Source: JBBQZO01 sp038207625 (GTDB lineage: Bacteria; Pseudomonadota; Gammaproteobacteria; Burkholderiales; Burkholderiaceae_D). Taken from it: a stretch of 64,000 bases of DNA. The position numbers and the translations under genes were made by a program. The DNA is taken from the NCBI GenBank assembly GCA_038207625.1, contig JBBQZO010000002.1, forward strand, positions 124,001 through 188,000. Direction: 5' to 3'. A model generated the notes under the pieces. The model was not told the origin of the DNA and did not search any database. It was given only the letters and a program-made list of their open reading frames with translations. Positions 24,480 through 32,642 of this stretch are shown in pieces. Positions within the stretch are counted from its first letter, which is position 1, and each line of letters starts with the position of its first letter.

Positions 24480-24914
24480 TCATTTTGAATTTTTTAATAC
24501 GTAGCATAATCCAACCATAACAGCTAAACCTAAGGCAGTGTTTATTATTTGCGAACTACTGGATTTTCCGTGCATCGCTCGATTTACAAAACTTTCGCAG
24601 TTGTTGGCTACAAGGTCATAGACTGTCCCACCTTGTTGCAACTCAGCAATCGCTTGTCGTGCGACATGTACGCCATTGTTCGGCCCATCGTTAGCTTCAA
24701 GGCTTATTTTCCCATTGGCCGCGTATCGACCATGAAAATCTTTGTAGGTGGTAATTTGATAACCAGTGCTCATCAGTTCTGCAATGTAGACTTCACCATC
24801 AAAAATACCGCTACCGAGCACAACCGCGTGATGTTTTGGGCCATCCATCCCCAATTCTTTAGTAATGGCGCCGACAAGGCGGCATCCTGTTACGTCAATT
24901 TGTTGCAGATGCAT
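24480..24914 (-). CDS. LRAT-like (NlpC/P60-related) protein with C-terminal membrane helix
   Basis: A 144-residue protein with the LRAT/HRASLS plan: an N-terminal His block (GPKHHAVVLGSG) that would supply the catalytic His, and the conserved NCESFVNRAM with the catalytic Cys. A hydrophobic tail (INTALGLAVMVGLCYVL) probably anchors it to a membrane. Eukaryotic LRAT enzymes are acyltransferases, and bacterial relatives may act on lipids or peptides. The missing second His is not certain from sequence alone. It stands alone in AT-rich DNA. Confidence 0.7.
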   Translation of the reverse strand: MHLQQIDVTGCRLVGAITKELGMDGPKHHAVVLGSGIFDGEVYIAELMSTGYQITTYKDFHGRYAANGKISLEANDGPNNGVHVARQAIAELQQGGTVYDLVANNCESFVNRAMHGKSSSSQIINTALGLAVMVGLCYVLKNSK

Positions 24915-25077
24915 AATTTTTATTGTAGTTAAATTCTAAATTTCATTTTTTAATAAAAGTAGGAATATTTTTTATTCTGAACAAATTTTTTATATTAGAA
25001 AAAAATCGTTGAACATTCTTTGTTTTTGTCCGCCAATGGACTGACCGATGCCTACCGGTATCCTCTAATATACTCGC

Positions 25078-25779
25078 CTAGTCAAGGACGGCCGGCTCAA
25101 GCAATCTAACCTCAGCCACTGAACGATGTCCCTGCTTGTAGAGCCCTTGCGTGTACGTATTCAACGACTTACAGCGGACCGCATAACCTTCAGTCAATAC
25201 CTTACGTACCATTGTTCCCTCATCTACTTCTTCGCTAGCTGCCAACGTGTTTCCATTTACTCCACCTGGTGAAATTCTAAATGCGATTTTCCCAGTATCA
25301 CGGCGCTTCATTTGCACAGGAAACACTTCCACTCCATTATTGAGTATAAAACTAAACTCCTTGGAAAATCTTTCTTTTAAAACACCCATCAATTCTTCCT
25401 CAATTCCCATCGAAGCGGCGGTCGCCGCCTCAAAAACACTTCTTGCAAGAACTCCGGAATTTTTACGAAAATTGCATTCGTAACACTCCGCCTGTATATT
25501 CGAAATACAATTTTCTCCACCGTGATATATCGAAACTATGTGCCCTTTCGTCCACGTTTGCTTGTATCGTGGGTCTGGCCTTGACGGAATGACTGACCAC
25601 GGCCTTTCGCATACCGCACAAACGGGACATTTCTCTAGAAGAATTTTCCATTCCGAGTTAGAATGTAAACCTCCATTTAACCGAATTCTTTCTATTCGAA
25701 CCCCGGCACGTCGATTACGACAGTCCATGCACCGATTCCAATTATTGAATCGACTACTTCCACATTTAGTACAAGTCAT
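25078..25779 (-). CDS. HNH-like endonuclease with zinc ribbons (233 aa)
   Basis: The N-terminal CTKC and CMDC form a zinc ribbon. CPVCAVCERPW (near residue 51) and a second pair CYECN (near residue 98) bracket TKGHIVSIYHGGENCISNIQ, which has the GHI/His...Asn order of the HNH nuclease fold. The C-terminal 120 residues are unknown. HNH proteins of this type cut DNA in mobile elements and restriction systems. It ends the AT-rich block and has no coupled neighbour, so a stand-alone defence or homing role cannot be decided. Confidence 0.7.
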   Translation of the reverse strand: MTCTKCGSSRFNNWNRCMDCRNRRAGVRIERIRLNGGLHSNSEWKILLEKCPVCAVCERPWSVIPSRPDPRYKQTWTKGHIVSIYHGGENCISNIQAECYECNFRKNSGVLARSVFEAATAASMGIEEELMGVLKERFSKEFSFILNNGVEVFPVQMKRRDTGKIAFRISPGGVNGNTLAASEEVDEGTMVRKVLTEGYAVRCKSLNTYTQGLYKQGHRSVAEVRLLEPAVLD

Positions 25780-25963
25780 GCCTAATATAATAGTTTCCGT
25801 TCAATTGGCCATAGAATTGGTTGTCAATAGCATATTTCGCATTGGCGGAAATAGAAAATAAATAGCCCAGAATATTCGAAAAATTACGGTGGGACAGCGC
25901 CAAATTAACCGCAAAACAAATCACCCGCGCGCGACAGTCACCTCACTCTTACCTGCTCTCCGA

Positions 25964-25991
25964 CCAACATGTTACATTGCGCGTATATTCA
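25964..25991 (+). promoter_or_regulatory. 28-bp block shared by both H-NS genes (copy 2)
   Basis: Identical to 22003-22030, ending 31 bases before the ATG at 26023. Confidence 0.6.
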
Positions 25992-26022
25992 CATCGTTTG
26001 CCGCCATCTTTTCGGAGGCACC

Positions 26023-26316
26023 ATGACGTCATATGCAGAGTATGTTGAACAAATTTCAAAATTGCAAGTCCTCGCTGAAGCTGCCCGCAAAGAAGAAATC
26101 AATGGCGCAATTCAAAAAATCAAGGAATTGATGCAACTGCATGGGGTTTCGGTGAGCGACATCGCTTACGGTGGCCGTGCGAAGTCGACAAAAGCCAAGA
26201 GCACAGTCGCACCACAATTCAAGAATCCTGAAACTGGCGAGACGTGGACGGGCCGTGGCCGTGCGCCGTTGTGGCTTGAAGGCAAAGACAAGGAAGCGTA
26301 TCGCATTGCGAACTAA
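26023..26316 (+). CDS. H-NS family nucleoid protein (copy 2)
   Basis: 97 residues, with most positions identical to the 22071 product, including the C-terminal core TWTGRGRAPLW. Differences cluster in the linker (SDIAYGGRAKS) and at the end (EAYRIAN). GGAG precedes the ATG; an earlier ATG at 25969 lies inside the shared upstream block and is rejected. The gene pair with identical upstream DNA indicates a segmental duplication with 3.6 kb of other genes between the copies. Confidence 0.9.
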   Translation: MTSYAEYVEQISKLQVLAEAARKEEINGAIQKIKELMQLHGVSVSDIAYGGRAKSTKAKSTVAPQFKNPETGETWTGRGRAPLWLEGKDKEAYRIAN

Positions 26317-26512
26317 TTCGATTTTGGGGGACGGCGTAGCCGCCCCTCGCAACCGTCTTCGGAAATCTTATGCGCGCAATGAACAGCGCTAACCTGGCGA
26401 AATTCTGTACCGTTTTCGAAGAGCACACGCACGGGGAGTGCGACGAGGAAGGTAGACCTCACCAAGTATTCACATACGAATAGTGGGTTGCCCAGCCCGC
26501 TAGCTCGGAAAT

Positions 26513-26881
26513 TTATGTCTTAATGCCTACAAAAATGTACTCGCCTCGCGCACCATATTTTGCGACGCCTATCAGGCTGAAGACGCCGCCAATGGTTGTG
26601 TAGTTACATCCACCTTCCTTAGCAGCGGCATGCAGGTTTGAGTTAAACCAACTGCGAGTGAACTGGCCAGATGACTCCAGCTCCGCGTAAGCGCGCTCGA
26701 ATTCGGTAACAGTAATCCCTTTTTCTAAACGTTTTTCTGGGCTCCTGTGGTTAGGAATCCGATAAATCAGTGCAGCTTCACCTCTTCGACGTCCCCAACC
26801 TTTTATTCGAAAGTCAGCGGTAGCCTCGGGTTTCGGAATAACGGTACCTGTGTGGAGCGCCCGAACTCTTTGAATAAGCAT
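26513..26881 (-). CDS. Hypothetical protein (122 aa)
   Basis: Not recognised. It starts with basic MLIQRVRALHTGTVI, has a middle rich in RIKGWGRRRGEAALIYRIP, and a helical TVTEFERAYAELESSGQFTR followed by NSNLHAAAKEGGCNYTTIGG. The composition suggests a winged-helix or nucleic-acid-binding protein, unproven. It stands alone. Confidence 0.6.
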   Translation of the reverse strand: MLIQRVRALHTGTVIPKPEATADFRIKGWGRRRGEAALIYRIPNHRSPEKRLEKGITVTEFERAYAELESSGQFTRSWFNSNLHAAAKEGGCNYTTIGGVFSLIGVAKYGARGEYIFVGIKT

Positions 26882-27536
26882 GTCTGTCCTTGTTGATGGA
26901 ATTAGTTGCTTGGTATTATGCTAAAATAATCCGACCCAACGACTGCTTCTGACCAGTTGCTCCGTCTTTTACGTTGAATCGCGACATTGCTCTTCCCTGG
27001 TTTCACGGAACGTCCTCTCAAGCATGATTTGATTGCGTCAACGACGTAGGGGCCGATGCATACCGCGCAGATGCGAGCCAGGAATCATCCCCGTTCCGCG
27101 CGACATATCGGGCGTACGCAGCGTAGGCCAAGTCTTACTGGCCGTCAACCGCCGGGGCAGGATATATCGCCAAGCCACTTATCAATGGTCGACCCGCAGT
27201 CCGCAGAGCAACACCGCCATGACGTTCGGCTTGGCCGACTGGTCGCTGACGGTCGCTGCCTGGCACAGGTGCGGTAACTGCTGCGAGCCTCGCGGCGATG
27301 GCACCTTCTTCAACACGCCCCCAGGGGATTGTCGGCCCCTAACCAGCCTAGGTATCAACATGGGTTGTGACGAAATTGACACCCCGTGGGATTGTGCTAC
27401 CATAAACCTTGGCATCTGAGCCCAACCTGCCCCCGGGTTAAAGCAGATACATGCACCAAATTCAATCTTCGCATTCCATTCATTTGGTCGGTGCGTAATC
27501 GGGGGACGCTGACTGCATCGTGACTGGAGTGCCATC
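26882..27536. other. Gene-free stretch
   Basis: 655 bases without a convincing gene. Open frames on both strands (about 27033-27419 and 27182-27538) are rich in Arg/Pro/Ser and lack ribosome sites. It must contain the promoter of the gene at 27537. Confidence 0.4.
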
Positions 27537-28619
27537 ATGGCCGTTATTCCTATTTCCGCAGGTCGACTGCGCCCCCTTAAAAACTCCCTTCAAGACCGCT
27601 TCCCTGCGGCAAAATCATCGCACCTGAGCGAGGCGCTTGCGGCCGGACTCGGATTTCGGACGAATGCCGCACTCCTCAGCTGGATGGAGGAGTCAGGTTT
27701 AGAGCCGGATGTCTCGGCCTTAAATGAACAATCATTTGTCGCTCGCATGGTCGAACTCGGGTACCCGATTGCCCAGACACTTGCGCCTGGAGAATTGCGT
27801 CTCATCGGCGCCGGCGTACTCACGGAATTTCGCGCAACCATCAACCGCTTGCTGGCGTTAGAAGTGACTCCCAACGGACACTGGGACGAAATCGGCGCCC
27901 TACGCCGCAGTTGCTCGACCATGTTTGCAAGGGCCTTCGGTCTCGGCTACGCGGAACCAAGTGACGACGACAAAAACGTCGTCAAGCGCATGAGCCATGG
28001 CGTTGACCACAAGGCATGCAGTGCGGGTTGGGGGCGCGCCATCAACGTTCGCCACCCGAGCATCAACTTTCCTGGCGCCGACCACCAGGTTCGATTTTAT
28101 GAGCGTCTGCCGCTCTCGAACGGGAAGTTCGCGGAGTACAGCACCGCCGTCGTATCCATGCCCTATACGGGCTCTGACGGCATCGCCCCTGAGCTGCCGA
28201 AGGCACGTGAGCTTGCTCAACGCATCGGGTGGACATGTACTGAACTCAAGGACTGGACATGGTACGCGGCCGAGGCTACAACCCTTGTGCTGCTCCGGCG
28301 CACGACCACCCACCAGGAAATGGAACAAGCTTGGGCGACTTCGTTCAAGCGATGGCTGATTGAGAATAGAAGCAGACTTGAATCGGCGATTCGCGGTGAA
28401 GGACGTACAGTCATCGCGGACGTGATTGACTGCCAGCATTTCCCGCTGGACGTGGTCAGCTATGAGGATTGCCGCGAACGCTACCTAAAGGAATTTGCCT
28501 TTCGCCTGTATCACGACGAGGACGACCCGATGGCCAAAGCCTTCAACAAACTCTTCGAAACGTGGCGGGCCGAGCTCACGCTTGCGGAATTCGATGTCGC
28601 GTTTGGACTCGTGAAGTAG
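27537..28619 (+). CDS. Hypothetical protein (360 aa)
   Basis: Not recognised by family. The first 60 residues (LKNSLQDRFPAAKSSHLSEA then AAGLGFRTNAALLSWM) resemble a short helical module found at the N-terminus of several uncharacterised plasmid- and island-encoded proteins. The rest is soluble, with Trp-rich segments (CTELKDWTWYAAE) and an acidic end. No catalytic motif is evident. It stands alone on the plus strand, with GGAG near the ATG. Confidence 0.65.
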   Translation: MAVIPISAGRLRPLKNSLQDRFPAAKSSHLSEALAAGLGFRTNAALLSWMEESGLEPDVSALNEQSFVARMVELGYPIAQTLAPGELRLIGAGVLTEFRATINRLLALEVTPNGHWDEIGALRRSCSTMFARAFGLGYAEPSDDDKNVVKRMSHGVDHKACSAGWGRAINVRHPSINFPGADHQVRFYERLPLSNGKFAEYSTAVVSMPYTGSDGIAPELPKARELAQRIGWTCTELKDWTWYAAEATTLVLLRRTTTHQEMEQAWATSFKRWLIENRSRLESAIRGEGRTVIADVIDCQHFPLDVVSYEDCRERYLKEFAFRLYHDEDDPMAKAFNKLFETWRAELTLAEFDVAFGLVK

Positions 28620-28669
28620 GTCCGGCATCAGCACGACTAGAGGGCGCGATTGGCTATCCCCTCGCGTCC

Positions 28670-28786
28670 ATGAACGCCATCGCGCCGCCCGTCAACGTGC
28701 GGCAATATTTCGCTGAGTCCGAGGAGCTTGGCATGCTACGCGCATCTCACTACGGCTGTCCGCTATCGGTTGAAGATTGGATGTGA
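28670..28786 (+). CDS. Possible tiny ORF (38 aa)
   Basis: A short peptide (PPVNVRQYFAESEELGMLRA) with protein-like composition but no clear ribosome site. It lies between two larger genes and could be a chance frame. Confidence 0.2.
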   Translation: MNAIAPPVNVRQYFAESEELGMLRASHYGCPLSVEDWM

Positions 28787-28829
28787 GCTATCCGAACGAA
28801 TACCCGTCCACCAGGCATCTGCAACGACA

Positions 28830-29240
28830 TCACTTCGACCATGTCACGCTCAGCCCTGCACGCAAGCCGTGGGCAATCCTCACCATGGCCGCAATATCAC
28901 CCGAACCCTTCAATAACTCAGGCGCCATCCCCTGCGCCTTCAGTGCGGCCTTCTCGGTACTGAAGCCTGACTCCAAAGTCAAGACCTCGCCATCGTTCGT
29001 GACAATAGTGATGAAATAGGTCCAGCCGAGGTCAGTCCGTCGATGATGGTTCTCCTCTCCCTCGAAAAGGGCGTCCCCTGGGAACAGCTCTTCGTCTCCG
29101 CAATTTGCGTAGGGCACTTGGATGTCATTGGCGCCTTGCACGAATACGGGAAGCGGCAGTTCCTGGCCAGCGCGGACAATTTTCGCCCAGTGGCGGCAAC
29201 GCGAGTTCATGGGTTTGATAACAACAGAATATGACGTCAT
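28830..29240 (-). CDS. Hypothetical protein (136 aa)
   Basis: ATG at 29240 (MTSYSVVIKPMN) has GGAG eight bases upstream; the open frame continues to 29681 but without protein-like content. The product has a strand-rich core (LPLPVFVQGANDIQVPY, DLGWTYFITIVTNDGEVLTL) and a helical end. Not recognised. It is divergent from the gene at 29644. Confidence 0.6.
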   Translation of the reverse strand: MTSYSVVIKPMNSRCRHWAKIVRAGQELPLPVFVQGANDIQVPYANCGDEELFPGDALFEGEENHHRRTDLGWTYFITIVTNDGEVLTLESGFSTEKAALKAQGMAPELLKGSGDIAAMVRIAHGLRAGLSVTWSK

Positions 29241-29643
29241 GCTATAGCTCCAGATTAAATTTGATTGCATTGGAAGGCCGTCGACGCATCTGCGCATCGT
29301 TCGCTTTCTGGTTAAGCGACCCGTGTTTATATTTGATGAGCCGTATCGGGAATTAATTTTTATGAGTGCGGCACCGACGGTTACAGGACGTCGATGCAAG
29401 GTCGTAGCGAAGCGAATCCTCATGACGGAGAGAGGGCCTTGCGTTCCTATCGGCCTTGCCAGATACTCATGGTCCTCGTGCATCGTCCATATACTGGTCC
29501 ATCCTTTTTCGGCACGACTTTGTTGGCGGGAATGCAATGCCATAAAGTCTGGAGAAGAGCAGCCTGGAGCGCAATGTGGCAGCCAGCATTCAACAAAATG
29601 CCAAGCACGCGCGAACCATCGAGAACCGTACAAAGGAAGTAAA
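29241..29643. other. Divergent intergenic stretch
   Basis: No supported gene. It should hold the promoters of the minus-strand gene at 29240 and the plus-strand operon at 29644. Confidence 0.4.
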
Positions 29644-30321
29644 ATGACAGCTAGTGTTCGTGTAAACGTCGAAGAACTCATTGCTTTTTATGACAACGAC
29701 GAATCGGTTCGCCCACATTCGAATTCACTAAAAACCCTTGCCGGTGAGGAGCTAGGATTCGCCCTCCTCCTCAAGTATTTCGTTGAACAACAGTTGCGTC
29801 CTGCGCTGCTTGAGTCTCGATGCACGGCCAAAGGGGCTTGGCTGGACGGCTGGGTGTCAGTGCAGGAGCCCGACCAAGAAGTCCACTATCAAGTTGAAGT
29901 AAAATCTTGGTCGTTTCATGGTTACACCGGCGGCCAGGCGCTGGGGGTGTATTGCACTCCTGACGAGATTCGCGAGTTCAAGATTAGCGAATGGGCCCGA
30001 TACTGGGATTTCGACAAACAGCGGTTCCATGCCCCAGGACTCGACAAAGTGCTGAAACAAATGCGACCAGCGCATGGGGCTCCCAGCGAAGTGCGCCCAT
30101 TGGCCTGTCTTTGGGCGGCAGTTCATCCTGAAGCACTTGATGAACCTTTCTTCAAAGTCCCTGCCGCTGCCACCCCGTTCGACTTTGTTTGGGTTTTTTC
30201 AATGTCCTCTTATCTCCGAAACTTCTTGAAACTCGGCGGACCTGTAACGATGGATTTGAGTATGCCGAAGACAAGTGCACGGCTGGCCCACCTGAATCGT
30301 ATTTTTTCCGCTGCCGAATAG
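29644..30321 (+). CDS. Candidate PD-(D/E)XK nuclease-like protein (225 aa)
   Basis: AAGGAAG precedes the ATG at 29644. A helix with a Glu (AGEELGFALLLKYFVEQQL) is followed by a strand region with WLDGWVSV and then YQVEVKSWSFHG. The E-x-K preceded by an upstream Asp in a strand is the pattern of PD-(D/E)XK nucleases. The C-terminal 100 residues are unknown. The next gene starts 25 bases later, so they form an operon. The nuclease call rests on this motif alone. Confidence 0.5.
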   Translation: MTASVRVNVEELIAFYDNDESVRPHSNSLKTLAGEELGFALLLKYFVEQQLRPALLESRCTAKGAWLDGWVSVQEPDQEVHYQVEVKSWSFHGYTGGQALGVYCTPDEIREFKISEWARYWDFDKQRFHAPGLDKVLKQMRPAHGAPSEVRPLACLWAAVHPEALDEPFFKVPAAATPFDFVWVFSMSSYLRNFLKLGGPVTMDLSMPKTSARLAHLNRIFSAAE

Positions 30322-30346
30322 CCTCACGTCCCAACGACCGCACACA

Positions 30347-31579
30347 ATGACCGCGTACAAATGGCAGTTCGCCCCACGCTTCCGCCGCAACGCTTTTGGC
30401 TGGAAAAGCCAACCGCCAATTAAACGCATCAAGGAAGCCCTCGCTGAAATCAAGTCCGTTGCAAAGAAGGAGCCCGTCCTCGCCGCCGAGGGCGCAGTGC
30501 TGTTCCTCGAGAAGCTGGCGCCGGCCATCGAACAGGTTGACAGCAGTTCGGGCAGCATTGGTAGCGCAGTCAACTGCGCCATCGAGACACTCGTGCCAAT
30601 CATCGCCAAGGCCGACGTCAGCCGTGCAGTGCGTGAGGAATGGCTCGACCGCCTGTGGGTAGCCCTCCAGGAGGACGAGATGCCTTACATTGAGTACCTG
30701 GGCGAATTCTGGGGCGAGCTTTGCGTGACGCCCGAGATTGCGGGCAAATGGGCTGACGATTTGGCGCAGACGGTGACGACGATGTGGGACCATTGCGCGC
30801 GCAGTGGGGAATATGGATATTTTAAGGGCACGACCGCGTGCCTGAGCGCACTGTATGCCGCCGACAGGGACGTGGATGAGTTGCTTGCATTGATTGCAAG
30901 GTCTGAGTACCGTCACAAATCGTGGCATTGGAGGGTATGGGGCGCGAAGGCGTTGGCCAGAGCCGGACGGTGGGAAGATGCGATTGAGTATGCTGAGGCA
31001 TCCAAAGGATTGAACGCTCCCCTGATGGCGATTGCGGCGTTCTGTGAGGGTGTCCTGCTGGAGGCCGGATTCGCGGATGAGGCGTACGCGCGCTATGCGG
31101 TCATGGCGACCGACGCGACGACCAACCTGGCAATGTTCAGGGCCGTGGCGAAGAAATATCCGGGCAGGCCGAAGGAGACCATCCTTCGCGACCTGATTGC
31201 GAGCAGCCACCCTGGTCAAGAGGGGAAATGGTTCGCTGCCGCCAAGGACTCTGGATTTTTCGAGCTGGCTATCGAGCTGGCGAATCGGAGCCCGGCAGAC
31301 CCGAAGACGCTGATTCGCGCCGCTCGGGACTATGCGGTTGAGCAGCCGGAGTTTGCGCTGGCGGCCGGCATGACGGCGCTTCGTGGCATCGCCAACGGAA
31401 ATGGCTTCGACATCACGGGTATCGACGTTCTGGACGCGTATGCGGCCGTGTTGGTGGCGGCCGGCGCAGCAGGCGTGGATGCGGAGGTGGTCAGGGCTGA
31501 TGTGCGGGGGCTGATTGCAGCGAGCCGTGGCGGTGGTGAGTTTATTGGGCGAGTCTTGGCGAGACAAATGAAAGCCTAA
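30347..31579 (+). CDS. Helical-repeat protein of unknown function (410 aa)
   Basis: Helix-turn-helix-turn units follow each other through most of the sequence (AWGAKALARAGRWEDAIEYA, FCEGVLLEAGFADEAYARYA), as in TPR or HEAT-like scaffolds. The last 140 residues are duplicated in the damaged copy at 32158-32617. It follows the candidate nuclease gene by 25 bases. No catalytic motif is seen. A scaffold or sensor role is inferred from the fold only. Confidence 0.65.
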   Translation: MTAYKWQFAPRFRRNAFGWKSQPPIKRIKEALAEIKSVAKKEPVLAAEGAVLFLEKLAPAIEQVDSSSGSIGSAVNCAIETLVPIIAKADVSRAVREEWLDRLWVALQEDEMPYIEYLGEFWGELCVTPEIAGKWADDLAQTVTTMWDHCARSGEYGYFKGTTACLSALYAADRDVDELLALIARSEYRHKSWHWRVWGAKALARAGRWEDAIEYAEASKGLNAPLMAIAAFCEGVLLEAGFADEAYARYAVMATDATTNLAMFRAVAKKYPGRPKETILRDLIASSHPGQEGKWFAAAKDSGFFELAIELANRSPADPKTLIRAARDYAVEQPEFALAAGMTALRGIANGNGFDITGIDVLDAYAAVLVAAGAAGVDAEVVRADVRGLIAASRGGGEFIGRVLARQMKA

Positions 31580-31812
31580 TTCTGGATTCGCTTTTATGCC
31601 CCAGACAGCCCATGCTATGAGAGAGATGTGAGACCTGGACAAGTTACGCCTGCGCAGGTATCCTAGTCGAGCTGTACCAATTTACCTGCTTTGGCATGTG
31701 CTGGCTGGTTGGACGGAGGCTTCCTAGGTGGTCTGATAGTCTTTGCCTCCATTATCTCGATGATGGAGTTCGAGTTTTCGTTTGAGCGTAACAGCGACAA
31801 AAGGAGCAAGAA

Positions 31813-31922
31813 ATGAAGATAAGAGGAAACCTAAAATGCAAGTGCAATGGCGTCAAGTCTCTGGGGGTAAAGACGACAGACCACTGAGGAAGCTGGTTCG
31901 ACAAACAGACATGCTTAGGTAA
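31813..31922 (+). CDS. Two overlapping tiny ORFs before a terminator
   Basis: ATG at 31813 follows a strong AAGGAG and encodes 24 residues (MKIRGNLKCKCNGVKSLGVK). A second frame from 31836, with its own AGAGGAAA, encodes 28 residues to 31922. A terminator follows 25 bases later. Small peptides with this ribosome-site/terminator arrangement may be real, or part of a regulatory RNA. The rest of 31580-32157 is empty. Confidence 0.3.
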
Positions 31923-31946
31923 AAGCAGACTTCCCCCGCCATCAAT

Positions 31947-31972
31947 AGCGCCCCGGTTTCGGGGCGCTTTCG
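31947..31972 (+). terminator. Rho-independent terminator
   Basis: The nine-pair stem AGCGCCCCG/CGGGGCGCT has loop GTTT and a short T stretch after it. Confidence 0.75.
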
Positions 31973-32157
31973 TTTGGAAGGGGGCCAGTAGCGCCCTAGC
32001 CCTTACACTCGCTTGCCCAAAATACAACCCTTCCGCCACCACTTGTCTTCGTTACCAGTCGGGCCTATGCCGCCCCACGCCATCGTCTAGTTCATCTGTA
32101 TGATTGTGGCAGAGTTCACGCAGAATGAAATAATTCTGAACGCCTGCGGATATGCCT

Positions 32158-32617
32158 CAATGCGGTGTCGACGACCATTTTTGCGACATTCAAGGCAATC
32201 GTGAAGACGTACCCGCACATGCCGCGCGAGACCATCTTGCGCGACCTGGTTGCGAGCCAGCCGGGCCAGGAGGGGAAATGATTCGCCGCAGCCAACGATG
32301 CGGGCTTTTTCGAGCTGGTCATCGAATTGGGGAATCGAAGCCCGTCAGACCCGCAGACGCTCATACGCGCCGCGAGGGACTATGCCGTCGAGCGACCGGA
32401 GTTCGCGCTGGCGGCTGGCATGACTGCGCTGCGCGGCATCGCCTATGGATGGGGTTACGACATCACGGGTATCGCCGTGCTGGATGCGTGCGCGGCCGTG
32501 ATGGCGGCGGCCGGCGCTGCGAGCGTGGATGAGAATGTGGTCAAAGCAGATGTGCGAGCGCTGATTGCGGCGAGCCGGGGTGGCTGTGCGTTTGTTGGGT
32601 GGGCCACGGGGCGGTAA
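32158..32617 (+). pseudogene. Decayed second copy of the 30347-31579 gene
   Basis: Only the last third of the 410-residue protein is present. It aligns from KKYPGRPKETILRDL (here KTYPHMPRETILRDL) to the C-terminus. The Trp of GKWFAAA is replaced by TGA, so the frame is interrupted near 32280. The remainder (RDYAVERPEFALAAGMTALR) is well preserved, so decay is recent or selection persists on the downstream part. Its end abuts the minus-strand defence operon. Confidence 0.8.
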
Positions 32618-32642
32618 TTGGCCGCCTGAACTATCCGATATG

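Noticed and set aside
27182..27538. 118-residue minus-strand frame
   Set aside because: No ribosome site, mixed Cys/Pro/Ser composition, no known domain; treated as chance.
28830..29681. N-terminal extension of the 28830-29240 gene
   Set aside because: The added part is not protein-like, and ATG at 29240 has a proper ribosome site.
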